64,000 nucleotides of DNA from Tractidigestivibacter montrealensis (GTDB lineage: Bacteria; Actinomycetota; Coriobacteriia; Coriobacteriales; Atopobiaceae), in contig NZ_JANSKA010000002.1 in assembly GCF_024741235.1 (NCBI RefSeq), forward strand, positions 289,507-353,506, read 5' to 3'. Made by a program: the position numbers and the translations under genes. The notes below the pieces were generated by a model, which saw nothing but the letters and a program-made list of their open reading frames with translations, ran no database searches and was not told where the DNA came from. Below are positions 54,323 through 62,672 of the stretch, piece by piece. Each line of letters begins with the position of its first letter. The first letter of the stretch is position 1.

Positions 54323-55099
54323 TCACCCGCGCGCGAACGTGAGCGTCTCCGCGTCACAGCGGCTCCGGTCCAAACGGTACCCTCGTTCCGAGAACCCCTC
54401 GAGCTGCTCGACCTTTTCGACGCCCTGTTCGGCGCACCACCGTACAAACGCCCCGCGCGCGGCCTTCGCCTCGGTTGCGCGCTGGACAACGCGACCGTCA
54501 GAGGCGCGAACCTCCCCAAAAACGCAGGTCACCACAGGTGCGCCCATGCGCTGTGCCCAAGGGGCCACGGCCTTTGCGTACTCCTGCGAGGCAACGTTCA
54601 CGATTACGTCCGCGCCGGCGCCGAGGATGGCGTCTAGAAGCCGCCCTCCCCAGAACTCGTAGAGGTCGCGGGACTCCCCAACGGCAAGCTTTGCCTGCAT
54701 CTCCAGGCGATATGGGACTACGCCGTCAAATGGGCGCAGAACCCCGTACATCCCGGAAATGATGCGCAGGTGCGACGAGAGCCACATCAGCTCCTTCTCG
54801 GTCATGACCTGCGGGGCAAGGTGCTGGTACTGTATGCCCACATACGTGAGGACGGCGGGGGAGAGCAGCCGCGGGTCTCTCGCCATATCCTCTGGCATGG
54901 TGGCAACCCGGTCCCAGTTGGGCCGCGCGAGCGCGTCGCTGCAGCGCCAGAGGTCGCGCGCCTGCTCGTAGCCAAGCGAGCGGAGCGTCCTGGCAAGAAG
55001 CTGCGCGTCGGCGAGAAACTCCGGACGCGCTTCCGCGAAGGGCGGGCCCTCGACTACGTCCATCCGCTTCGCCGGCGATATTACGAGCATCAATGCCAT
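54323..55099 (-). CDS. yaaA: Peroxide stress protein YaaA
   Basis: 258 residues, the YaaA/DUF328 family normal length. LVISPAKRMDVV at the N terminus, ISGMYGVLRPFDGVVPYRLE and LYEFWGGRLLDAILG in the middle, and VVTCVFGEVRASDGRV with FVRWCAEQGVEKVEQLEGFS at the end are family signatures. YaaA helps limit free iron and DNA damage during peroxide stress. It is likely transcribed alone, ending near the 54.2-kb repeats. Confidence 0.93.
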   Translation of the reverse strand: MALMLVISPAKRMDVVEGPPFAEARPEFLADAQLLARTLRSLGYEQARDLWRCSDALARPNWDRVATMPEDMARDPRLLSPAVLTYVGIQYQHLAPQVMTEKELMWLSSHLRIISGMYGVLRPFDGVVPYRLEMQAKLAVGESRDLYEFWGGRLLDAILGAGADVIVNVASQEYAKAVAPWAQRMGAPVVTCVFGEVRASDGRVVQRATEAKAARGAFVRWCAEQGVEKVEQLEGFSERGYRLDRSRCDAETLTFARG

Positions 55100-55399
55100 G
55101 CTGCCGCCTTTCTCACATGTCAAAAACGTCCTGCACAACGAGACACCCAAGCACAAGGCGATGCATGGGCCTCTTCCGATTGTGCGAGAAATCAGACCAG
55201 CCCGATGCAGCAACCTAGACTTTTATGTAACAAAGACGGATTCGATGAGGTCGGCCGGGCGGCGAACGCGCAATCTTTACAGCGCTTCTCGGGCGCGTCG
55301 CTTCTGGGGGCTCCGCTTCCCGGGGCGCGCCGCTTCCCGCTGGGTGCCCGGGGGCAATGTCGCACGGCTTATATCACACGGCTTGCAGAGGGGTGAACC
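55100..55399. other. Intergenic region between yaaA and the PNPOx-like gene
   Basis: 300 bases with the divergent control regions. No repeat or coding frame was recognised; a TTATAT box lies near 55369. Confidence 0.5.
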
Positions 55400-55867
55400 A
55401 TGTTCAGACAGATGAGGCGCTTCAAGCAGCAGCTTTCCCAGGAGGAGTGCGAGCAGATCCTGCTCGCCGAGCGTCGCGGGGTCATCGCGGTTCACGGCGA
55501 GGACGGCTACCCGTATGGCGTCCCCATGGATTACCTGTATGAGCAGGGGAGGATTTACTTCCACGGCGCCAAGGAAGGTCACAAGCTCGACGCGATCAAG
55601 GCTGACAATCGCGTGTCGTTCACTGTTGTCGACCAGGGCGTGCAGGTCGAGGGCAAGCAGGGTCCCGACGTGAGGAGTGTCATCGTCTTTGGGCGCGTCA
55701 CGCTTATGGAGACGACCTCGGAGGCCCTCGAGATTGCCTGCCGCCTAGGTGAGAAGTACGACCCCGCGGACTTTGTTGCCGACGAGCTTGTCCGCACCGA
55801 GAAGCGCCTGCAGATGCTCGAGCTTGTCGTGGACCACATGACCGGCAAGCGCGTGAACGAGTCGTAG
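55400..55867 (+). CDS. Pyridoxamine 5'-phosphate oxidase-fold (NimA-like) flavin-binding protein
   Basis: 155 residues. The split-barrel flavin-binding fold shows GVIAVHGEDGYPYGVPMDYL, RIYFHGAKEGHKLDAIKADN and RVSFTVVDQGV. Such proteins in anaerobes are commonly annotated as nitroimidazole-resistance or general FMN-binding proteins; the substrate is not readable. GAGGGGTGAACC precedes the ATG. It is probably monocistronic; the DUF554 gene starts 76 bases on. Confidence 0.85.
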   Translation: MFRQMRRFKQQLSQEECEQILLAERRGVIAVHGEDGYPYGVPMDYLYEQGRIYFHGAKEGHKLDAIKADNRVSFTVVDQGVQVEGKQGPDVRSVIVFGRVTLMETTSEALEIACRLGEKYDPADFVADELVRTEKRLQMLELVVDHMTGKRVNES

Positions 55868-55943
55868 GCGAGCCTTTCTCGCACGTCGCGCGGGTGCACG
55901 AGTGCACGGCTGAACGGCAGGGCAAAGCAAGCAGGGAGTGAAC

Positions 55944-56435
55944 GTGGTACTAGCTGGAGCCCTCATTAACGGTCTCGAGGCAGCGGTTGGAGGTATTCTC
56001 GGCCTTCTCTTCAAGAGGCGAGTCTCCGAGCGCCTTGGGGACTTTCTCCTCAAGGGACGGGGGCTCGCCGTGGTTCTGGTGGCCGTCCAGGGCATGATGC
56101 GCGGCGGCAACGTTGCCATTGTCACGCTGTCGCTGGCGCTTGGCTCTGTGATTGGCCTGGGGATCGACATCGACGCGCGGATCCGCTCGTTGGGCGACTG
56201 GGCCCAGCGGCGCCTCAACCAGGCGTTTGCTGGTTCAAAACGTCTGGGAAACCTGGTGGGGTCGTTTCTCACCGACCCCGTGGTCACCGAGGTCGCCATC
56301 ACCGGCTCCACGCTGCTGCTCGCCGTTGGCACAAACCTTCTCGGCGTGACCGACATCAGGGTGGCCAACCTCATCCCCGCGGCGTTTGCCCCCATTCTTC
56401 TGGTTCCCGTTGCGACGGCGCTTGGCCTGATGTAG
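55944..56435 (+). CDS. DUF554 membrane protein, internally shortened
   Basis: 163 residues. DUF554 proteins are usually about 230. The N-terminal part (ALINGLEAAVGGILGLLFKR, GLAVVLVAVQGMM, LGSVIGLGIDIDARIRSLGD) and C-terminal part (VVTEVAITGSTLLLAVGTNL, LLGVTDIRVANLIPAAF) match the family. The usual central two or three helices between RRLNQAF and LTDPVVTE are absent. The frame is intact, so an in-frame deletion of about 65-85 codons is likely. GTG 55944 follows GGGAG. Function unknown, and probably lost here. Confidence 0.75.
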   Translation: MVLAGALINGLEAAVGGILGLLFKRRVSERLGDFLLKGRGLAVVLVAVQGMMRGGNVAIVTLSLALGSVIGLGIDIDARIRSLGDWAQRRLNQAFAGSKRLGNLVGSFLTDPVVTEVAITGSTLLLAVGTNLLGVTDIRVANLIPAAFAPILLVPVATALGLM

Positions 56436-56706
56436 CAGCCGGGGCGACCGCGGGAGCGCCGGGTGCTCGGGTGCTTGTTACCGGCCCGGCTTGTGCCCGA
56501 GGTTCCAACAGGGCAAACGCCGCAGCACCGCACCGCCCCAGTAACAACAGGCCTCTCTCATGGGGACGCCCCTCATGCCCTGTTACCGGCCCGGCTGTTG
56601 CATGATGGACGCAAGGGATGCCGATAAACTCTGTGCCAAAGGCCGTTCGAGAAAATCAAGGCCCCCCGGTTGAACCACAGGGCCCGGAGCGAGAAAGGAC
56701 AAGCGC
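56436..56706. repeat. GTTACCGGCCCGGC-type repeats upstream of the birA scar
   Basis: TGTTACCGGCCCGGCT is repeated at 56476-56491 and 56581-56596. An AGTAACAACAGG block lies between them near 56540 and is inverted relative to them. No gene is seen. Confidence 0.6.
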
Positions 56707-57232
56707 ATGGCGAGAGAAACGATGCTTCCGCAGGTCACGGTTGTCGACGTAACCGAGTCGACCAACGACGACGCCAGGCGCCTTGGCCGCGAGGGGGCGC
56801 CGCATGGCTCGGCCGTCGCCGCGCGCAGGCAGACCCTGGGCCGTGGGCGCCGTGGTCACGTGTGGGTCTCGCCAAAGGGCGGCCTTTACTTCTCTGCGCT
56901 CGTGTGCCCGCAGGCCCCGCGCGCGTACTTCTCGGCAATTCCTGCGGCATGCGGGCTGGGCGTCCTGGACGCATGCCGTGCGCTTGGCGCCCGGGGTGTT
57001 GCCCACGCACAAGCGCCTGCCCGATAGGTTCCAGAGGGCCGAGTTCCTGCTCGACCACGGCTTTGTGGACATGGTCGTCGCACGCGCCGAGCTGCCGTCG
57101 ACTCTGGCCTACCTGCTCTTTCTTCACGACCGTGCGGCGCTTGGCTGCACGCTCGTCTCGATGCACTACCAGGTGGACGGCGCCCGCCGCGTCGAGGTCT
57201 ACGAGGGCGAGTTTGGGCGTTTCCCCAGATAA
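56707..57232 (+). pseudogene. birA/accD fusion scar: N-terminal biotin ligase joined out of frame to the C terminus of AccD
   Basis: From ATG 56707 the frame reads as the start of biotin-protein ligase Bir[41 protein letters not shown] (RQTxGRGRRG loop), [11 protein letters not shown] and [18 protein letters not shown]. The expected KWPND biotin-binding motif never arrives. After about 97 residues the frame runs into a TAG at 57025-57027. From about 57000 another frame reads [20 protein letters not shown] and [18 protein letters not shown], the C-terminal end of the acetyl-CoA carboxylase beta subunit AccD, to a TAA at 57230. A deletion between the two genes is the simplest explanation. Confidence 0.75.
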
Positions 57233-57249
57233 CGGCAACGACTCCTCGT

Positions 57250-57298
57250 CGTGCCGGTAACAACAGAACTGAAGCGGCAGCGTGTTGTTACCGGCACG
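57250..57298. repeat. Perfect 16-bp palindrome CGTGCCGGTAACAACA
   Basis: CGTGCCGGTAACAACA (57250-57265) and its exact complement (57283-57298) enclose a 17-base loop directly after the accD remnant. It is the best-formed member of a GCCGGTAACAAC family near this locus. Confidence 0.75.
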
Positions 57299-57347
57299 TG
57301 GCGTCTCGCTAGACCTTATCTGCGAAAACGCTCGCGAGCAATGTCGG

Positions 57348-57374
57348 GCCGGTAACAACGGCCGGTAACAACGA
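57348..57374. repeat. Tandem GGCCGGTAACAACG units
   Basis: Two near-identical direct units, GCCGGTAACAACG in tandem, just upstream of the LysR stop codon. Confidence 0.65.
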
Positions 57375-57442
57375 GAACGTGCACGGGCGTGCGAGCACGC
57401 GCGTCAGGCAGCGTACGAGCAGCCCCATCCCAGTCTGCAGCG

Positions 57443-58339
57443 CTACCCCAGCTCGCGGATGAGGTACTCCGCAAAGCGCCGCGCCGCCAACGGCAGCGTG
57501 GCCGAGTTTCTCCACCCCAGCGTGATCGTGCGCCTGGGCTCCTCGCGTATGGGCCGCACTACCACGCCGGACTCAAACCCCACGAGCATCATCTCGTAGA
57601 GGATCGTGACGCCCAGCCCCTGCCGCACCATGGCGAGAATCGAGTAGTCGTCCGTGACCTCGTAGCACACGTGAGGCGAGAGACCCGCCTGCTCGAAGGC
57701 GTGCAGCGTCACGGACTCGCGCCCCTCGTCCAGCAGGATGAATGGCTGCGTGGCCAGGTCGGCCAGCGTGAGCTCGTCCTTCTCGGCAAGCGGGTTTTCG
57801 GGAGGCACCACGGCCATCATGCGGTCGGGGCCAAACGAGTGGGACTCCAGACCCGCGGACTCGGCGCCCGCAAGGTTGGTGAACCCCAGGTCGCACTCGC
57901 CGTTGCGCACCCACTCCGCAATCGAGGTGTACTCGCTCTGCCGCAGGTTGAAGCGCACAGAGGGGTACAGCCGCCTGAAGTCGAGCATGGGGCGGGGGAG
58001 AAGGTTCCTGCTCACGCTGGTGAAGGTGCCAATCGTGATGGTGGCACGCCCCAGGCCCTGGACCTCGCGCTGCTTCTCTGCAAGCGCCCGCTCGTCGCTT
58101 GCGATGGCCTGCAGGTAGGGCATGAACTGCTCGCCGTCCTTGGTGAGCGTGACCCCGTCGCGGCTGCGTTCCACAAGCGTGCACCCAAGTTCGCGCTCCA
58201 GCGCTTTGACCGTCTGTGAAACGGCGCTCTGGGTGTAGCCAATGCGGTTGGCTGCCTTGGTGAAGCTGCCCTCCCCGACAACGTCGACAAAGACTGCGTA
58301 GCGAGAGTAGCGTGCCTGTGCGTCCGGCTGCTGAGGTAT
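57443..58339 (-). CDS. LysR family regulator without a canonical start codon
   Basis: Complete LysR protein in frame, 298 residues. The helix-turn-helix is GSFTKAANRIGYTQSAVSQT, then VKALERELGC. The ligand domain has LGRATITIGTFTSVSRNLLP, MMAVVPPENPLAEK and MVRQGLGVTILYEMMLVG. Upstream of the helix-turn-helix the frame has no ATG, GTG or TTG before an in-frame TAG. At the expected position (58337-58339) there is ATA, six bases after AAAGGG. So the start codon seems mutated from ATG to ATA, and the gene is weakly expressed or dead. The first usable start is a GTG at 58174, inside the domain. It is divergent from the broken azlCD genes. Confidence 0.75.
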   Translation of the reverse strand: MPQQPDAQARYSRYAVFVDVVGEGSFTKAANRIGYTQSAVSQTVKALERELGCTLVERSRDGVTLTKDGEQFMPYLQAIASDERALAEKQREVQGLGRATITIGTFTSVSRNLLPRPMLDFRRLYPSVRFNLRQSEYTSIAEWVRNGECDLGFTNLAGAESAGLESHSFGPDRMMAVVPPENPLAEKDELTLADLATQPFILLDEGRESVTLHAFEQAGLSPHVCYEVTDDYSILAMVRQGLGVTILYEMMLVGFESGVVVRPIREEPRRTITLGWRNSATLPLAARRFAEYLIRELG

Positions 58340-58400
58340 TTGTGGCCCTTTCTATGGTGCTTCCCTGGTATCAACGAATTAGCATAGCTGCTCTAATAAT

Positions 58401-58413
58401 AAGAATCATTCTT
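58401..58413. promoter_or_regulatory. LysR-type dyad AAGAAT-C-ATTCTT
   Basis: Perfect 6-bp dyad with one central base in the divergent LysR/azlC gap, inside AATAATAAGAATC. It shares the AATAAGAAT core with the LysR box at 17538. Confidence 0.5.
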
Positions 58414-58497
58414 TTTACTAATAACTGAATCTGTTGCTTAATGTGCTCGGGACGCTTTGAGCGGAGAAGTCCAAGCAGGTTTTGGCGGGTGATTCTT

Positions 58498-59294
58498 ATG
58501 GAGATCGCAGAGACGAGAAATGCGTTTGCGACGGGTGCGCTTGCGGATGGCGAGCGTCGAGCCCACCGTGAGATGGGGCTTCTCGCCCGCCATGGCGAGG
58601 CGCTGCGCGAGGGCATTCGCGACGGTGTGCCCATCGCGCTGGGCTACCTAGCGGTCTCGTTCTCTCTGGGTATTGCCGCTCGTAAGGTGGGTCTTGACGC
58701 TGTGCAGGCCTTCTTCGCGAGCCTCTTCAATAACGCGTCGGCGGGGGAGTACGCCGGCTTTGCCGTGATTGGCGCAGGCGGGTCGCTTCTCGAGATGGCC
58801 GTGGTGATGCTTGTGGCCAATGCCCGCTACCTGCTCATGAGCTGCTCGATGGCGCAGCGTTTCTCGCCAAAGACGCCGCTCATCCATCGTGTGCTGGTTG
58901 GTTTTGACCTCACCGACGAGCTCTTTGGCATCGCGATCGCGCGGCAGGGCGTGGCCGACCCCACTACAGCTACGGCGCCATGGTGGTGGCCCTTCCTGGC
59001 TGGGCGTTTGGTGGCATGGCCGGGGTGATTGCCGGCAGCGTGCTTCCCGAGCGCGTCGTGAGCGCGCTTTCCGTGGCGCTCTTTGGGATGTTTCTTGCAA
59101 TCATCACTTCGCCGGTGCGCAAGAGCCGCGTGATTGCGGGGCTGGTGCTGGCCGGCTTTGCTACCAGCGCTTTGTTTGCATGGGCACCACTGTTCCCGGG
59201 AGTCTCCGAGGGCACGCGCACCAGCATTCTCACCGTGGCGCTCTCGGCGCTTGCGGTGCCTGCTCCAGAGGGGGACGCCTGCCGTGCAGCCTAG
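58498..59294 (+). pseudogene. azlC: AzlC family branched-chain amino acid exporter subunit, frameshifted
   Basis: AzlC, the large subunit of the AzlCD exporter. It reads normally through LREGIRDGVPIALGYLAVSF, MLVANARYLLMSCSMAQRFS and RVLVGFDLTDELFGIAIARQ. At GCCGACCCCACTAC (58955-58968) the run CCCC appears one C short. The frame then continues as nonsense to a stop at 59028, while the next frame gives MVVALPGWAFGGMAGVIAGS and SVALFGMFLAIITSPVRKSR, the correct remainder. It is a single-base loss in a homopolymer: decay, phase variation or sequencing error. Confidence 0.85.
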
Positions 59295-59591
59295 CATCGT
59301 TGCCTATCTTGTGGTGATGTCGGCGGTCACGCTGGGGCGAAGATCTTGCCGCTCACGCTCATCCGGCGGCCGATCACCAACCGGTTCCTGCGGTCGTTTC
59401 TCTACTACGTGCCGTACGTGACGCTTGCTGTGATGACCTTCCCGGCAATCCTCTCTGCGACGGATTCGCCGCTTGCTGGTGCGACGGCGCTGGTCGTAGG
59501 CATTGTGGCCGCGTGGCTTGGGGCGAGCCTCCCGCAGGTTGCGGCTGGATGCTGCGGCGTTGTGTTTGTGCTGGAGCTGCTGCTTGCGTAG
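59284..59591 (+). pseudogene. azlD: AzlD small subunit of the exporter, frameshifted
   Basis: AzlD follows azlC with an 11-base overlap. It starts at GTG 59284 (VQPSIVAYLVVMSAVTLG). Within CTGGGGCGAAG (about 59331-59342) one G is missing. The expected ILPLTLIRRPITNRF, LYYVPYVTLAVMTFPAILSA and ALVVGIVAAWLGASLPQ follow in another frame up to TAG 59591. Like azlC, the break is a single base in a short homopolymer. Both subunits and their LysR regulator are damaged. Confidence 0.85.
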
Positions 59592-59939
59592 GTGCGTCCG
59601 GGTCTGGCCCCGGCGTCAACTTCCGCAGGTGCTGCTGAGAACAAATTCGACATTTTCCCGCCCCAGGCGGCTCATTTCTGTCGAAATAGTTCTCGTCTGC
59701 ACCGCGAGCGCCGCGAGCCCGGTTTGCCCGCGAGCCCGGCTCGCCCGCGTACGCCCGGCGAGCAGCGTCGCCCCGGGCTCGGCCCCCCACCTTCGAGCAT
59801 ATGTGGCCGTTTTGCTCAGCCCGCAGCCGACGGCTCGTCAACCCGCGCAATCCCCCATACTAGGGAATTTGCAAACGAGAAGAACAAGGGCGGCCGCAAG
59901 GCTCGAAGGGCTGGTAGTACCGTGGGTTCACGCAGCAAG

Positions 59940-61133
59940 ATGAAGGAGAACGACGACAAGGTCACGCGCGGCCAGTGGCTGGCGCTGGCTGGTCTGGCGG
60001 TTTCGGCTTTTATCTTCAACACGTCCGAGTTCATCCCCATCGGGCTTCTCAGCGACATCGGGCAGACCTTCTCGCTCACCGAGGCCCAAACGGGCATCAT
60101 GATCTCGGTGTACGCATGGGGCGTCATGCTCCTCTCGCTGCCGCTCATGGTATTCGCATCCCGCTTCGACTTCCGAAGACTCCTCCTGGGACTTGTTACC
60201 ATCTTTGCGACGGGGCAGTTCCTCTCGGCTATTGCCCCCACCTACCTGCTGCTCATTTGCTCTCGACTGGTGGTCGCCACGGCGCACGCGGTCTTCTGGT
60301 CCATCGTTATGGTGGTCGCGGCCCGCGTGGTGAGCCCGCGCCACTCGTCCACGGCGATGGGCATCGTGGCCACGGGCAGCTCCATCGCGCAGATCTTTGG
60401 GATGCCGCTGGGCCGCGCGATTGGACTTGCCTTGGGGTGGCGCATGACCTTCGCCGTGGTGGGGCTGGTGGCAGTTGCCAGCTTTGCGTACCTTGCGGTT
60501 GTCTTTCCGCCGATCAGTGCCGGCGAGAGGTTCACGCTGGACAAGCTTCCCGAGCTCTTCCGCAATGGGCCGCTGGTCACGCTGTATGTGGCCATCGTGT
60601 TTCTCGCCACGGGGCAGTACGTGGCCTACAGCTACGTCGAGCCGTTCCTCTCGCAGACCGTCGCCCTGAGCGCGGAGGGCGTGACGGCGGCACTGGTTGT
60701 GATTGGCGCCGCCGGCTTGCTGGGTAGCTATCTCTTCTCGCGCTTCTACGACGGTCACAAGAAGAGCTTCATCGCAGCGTCGCTGGTGGGGGAGACGCTT
60801 GCCCTACTGGCGCTGCTGCCTGCGGCGACCTCGCTGGCCGCCACCGTTGTCGTGCTTGTGGTGTGGGGTGTGTGCGAGATGGGCTTCTGCGTGGCTCTGC
60901 AGTCGATTCTCATCCACATTACCGAGAAGGACCAGGCGTCGGTGGCGATGTCAATCTACTCTGGGCTCTTTAACCTGGGCATTGGTGCGGGGTCGGCTAT
61001 TGGCGGCGCTACGGTGACGCAGCTGGGCGTGGGTGCCGTTGGTCTTGTGGGCGGCGCGATTGCCGCCGTGGGAACCGTGGTTACCGTTGGCGTGATGTTT
61101 GCGCTCATGCGGCGTGCTGGCCTGCGCGCGTAG
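59940..61133 (+). CDS. MFS transporter, sugar-efflux (AraJ/SotB)-like
   Basis: 397 residues with twelve hydrophobic segments. It has FIFNTSEFIPIGLLSDIGQT and AQTGIMISVYAWGVMLLSLP near the N terminus, the helix 4 stretch LLICSRLVVATAHAVFWSIV, and FGMPLGRAIGLALGWRMTFA. These match the AraJ/SotB efflux group. ATG 59940 is chosen; an in-frame GTG at 59922 with AAGGG eleven bases before it is the alternative. No partner gene is adjacent. Confidence 0.85.
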   Translation: MKENDDKVTRGQWLALAGLAVSAFIFNTSEFIPIGLLSDIGQTFSLTEAQTGIMISVYAWGVMLLSLPLMVFASRFDFRRLLLGLVTIFATGQFLSAIAPTYLLLICSRLVVATAHAVFWSIVMVVAARVVSPRHSSTAMGIVATGSSIAQIFGMPLGRAIGLALGWRMTFAVVGLVAVASFAYLAVVFPPISAGERFTLDKLPELFRNGPLVTLYVAIVFLATGQYVAYSYVEPFLSQTVALSAEGVTAALVVIGAAGLLGSYLFSRFYDGHKKSFIAASLVGETLALLALLPAATSLAATVVVLVVWGVCEMGFCVALQSILIHITEKDQASVAMSIYSGLFNLGIGAGSAIGGATVTQLGVGAVGLVGGAIAAVGTVVTVGVMFALMRRAGLRA

Positions 61134-61188
61134 GCGATGCGTGCGTTGTGGCACTTGCGGCGCCGTTTGGCGACGTATTTCTCGGCGC

Positions 61189-61262
61189 AATTACGCACGT
61201 CTGAAGGCGAGAACGACAAAAGCCCAGCAATCCACAAACCTTAATCGCAGTCGTGCGTAATT
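61189..61262. repeat. 74-bp palindrome-ended repeat, copy 2
   Basis: AATTACGCACG (61189-61199) pairs exactly with CGTGCGTAATT (61252-61262). It has the same length and interior blocks as the copy at 621-694, and lies between the MFS and GNAT genes. Confidence 0.75.
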
Positions 61263-61294
61263 CGGCTACGAGAGGAGCGCCGGCCTAGCAAGGC

Positions 61295-61840
61295 TCAGCG
61301 ATGCTCTCTCCACTCGCTCTCGAGGATTGACATCAGGATGTCGTCGCCGTAGCTGCCAGTCGCTGAGTCAATGACGGCGTCCCTCAATGCGCCTTCACGA
61401 ACGAACCCCGCTTTCTCATACGCACGAATTGCGCGAGGATTGAAGCTGAAGACGTCAAGGGAAAGCCGGTGCAGACCGATCTCGCGGAAAGCAAAGTCGA
61501 CAGTCTGCTCGATTGCCCAAGAACCGATTCCGCATCCTAGTGAACTTGTATCAAATATTGCGATACGGAAATTGGCGGAGCGGAGCTTGGAATCGATTTC
61601 GTTGATGACGGATTCGCCGATGATGCGGGACGTGGGATCGAGAAGCAGAAAGTCACGTCTGGTTTCGTCGTCGATGTTGGCGAGAAAGAACGAGACAGCC
61701 TCGTCGCAATCGTAGTGCAGAGCGCTACCCGTAAGTCGAGCAACTTCGGGATCGACCTGGTCGAAGAGCCGTGCGTAGTTTTGCGAATCCTCGGGTAGGG
61801 AAGGGCGCAGGATGTAGCCGGAGTCGTTGCGACAAATCAT
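61295..61840 (-). CDS. GNAT family N-acetyltransferase (RimJ/RimL-like)
   Basis: 181 residues. The acetyl-CoA site is SLGCGIGSWAIEQTVDFAFR, a RimJ/L variant of the Q/RxxGxG/A loop. LHRLSLDVFSFNPRAIRAYE and KAGFVREGALRDAVIDSATG form the C-terminal part typical of RimJ/L and SpeG-like acetyltransferases. It could act on a ribosomal protein, a polyamine or a small toxin. Isolated gene, next to a tRNA gene. Confidence 0.85.
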   Translation of the reverse strand: MICRNDSGYILRPSLPEDSQNYARLFDQVDPEVARLTGSALHYDCDEAVSFFLANIDDETRRDFLLLDPTSRIIGESVINEIDSKLRSANFRIAIFDTSSLGCGIGSWAIEQTVDFAFREIGLHRLSLDVFSFNPRAIRAYEKAGFVREGALRDAVIDSATGSYGDDILMSILESEWREHR

Positions 61841-61897
61841 CTCGTGGTCTCTCGAAGTTACCGAAGTGCAGTTGCGTGGTGCATTGAAAACAAAGAC

Positions 61898-61936
61898 CCG
61901 CCAGTTGAGCTTCTGCGAGAGGCCGGCGGGTTTACT
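61898..61936 (-). terminator. Terminator-like hairpin upstream of the GNAT gene
   Basis: On the minus strand CCCGCC pairs with GGCGGG across a 22-base loop, followed by TCTTTGTTTTC. It would stop readthrough from the tRNA side before the GNAT gene. Confidence 0.4.
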
Positions 61937-61976
61937 GGAGACAAGTGTACATGACTGGCGGAGAGGCCTACCAACA

Positions 61977-62008
61977 GAAAAGGCCGCACGGGAAATCCCA
62001 TGCGGCCT
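61977..62008 (-). terminator. Intrinsic terminator after tRNA-Pro
   Basis: On the minus strand AGGCCGCATGGG pairs with CCCGTGCGGCCT, followed by TTTTC. Confidence 0.8.
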
Positions 62009-62017
62009 GCTCTTCTC

Positions 62018-62094
<77 letters not shown>

Positions 62095-62672
62095 TTTGTG
62101 CGAACCACCGTCCGCGCAAGTAAGAACTTTAACACGGAGTCATCGAGGCTTCAACCACAAATTTCGGAAACAAGGATTTGCTCGGATACTCTGAAGAATC
62201 TGCCTGAATCAGCGAGCATCCCTTGGGAATCAATGAGAAGAACCGCGTTACGAGTAAACGATGCGCTACAGAGTTCACAATGATGAGCACGTGGGGGCCG
62301 TCTGGTTTGGCGGAGAGGCCCGCCACCTGGCCCTTGGAGCAGGGGGCTCGGCGGAGGCCCGGCGCAGGGCCTCGTACCCCTCGTCGGATACGCGGGCGTT
62401 CAGGCGGTTCGGCTTGGCGTCTCGGCTCAGCTCGGTCACCCCCCAGGGGGGCGGTATCACTTGCAGAGCAAAAGGATGGTCGAACGTCACGGCAGCGGAG
62501 ACGCATCCGTTGCACTGGCTCAAGTCTGTGCCATCAGGGTGCCCCCGCAGCCAGATCGTCTACGCCGTCCGCCGTGTCCATCCTGGCCACCGTAGGTGTG
62601 CAGGATGGGCTACTTGCTGTCCCTAGAGTTCGATTAACCAAGCAGGTTGGTCATGACCAGCCCGTGTTCGGC
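62095..62672. other. Gene-poor region beside tRNA-Pro
   Basis: No complete gene. It contains the possible RHH remnant at 62275-62523 and no duplicated tRNA end that would prove an attachment site. Confidence 0.4.
62275..62523 (-). pseudogene. Remnant of a small RHH-type or mobilisation-like protein (tentative)
   Basis: The minus-strand frame contains KPNRLNARVSDEGYEALRRA, close to the first strand-helix of ribbon-helix-helix antitoxin or MobC-like proteins. The flanks are low-complexity, with no good ribosome site and no complete domain. It may be a fragment or a chance frame. Confidence 0.25.

Noticed and set aside
57250..57374. CRISPR-like repeats near GCCGGTAACAAC
   Set aside because: Spacing is irregular and copies occur in both orientations, which fits extragenic palindromes, not an array.
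58441..58497. Upstream ATG at 58441 as azlC start
   Set aside because: It adds 19 residues without similarity and has no ribosome site; ATG 58498 follows GGCGGGTG at usable distance.
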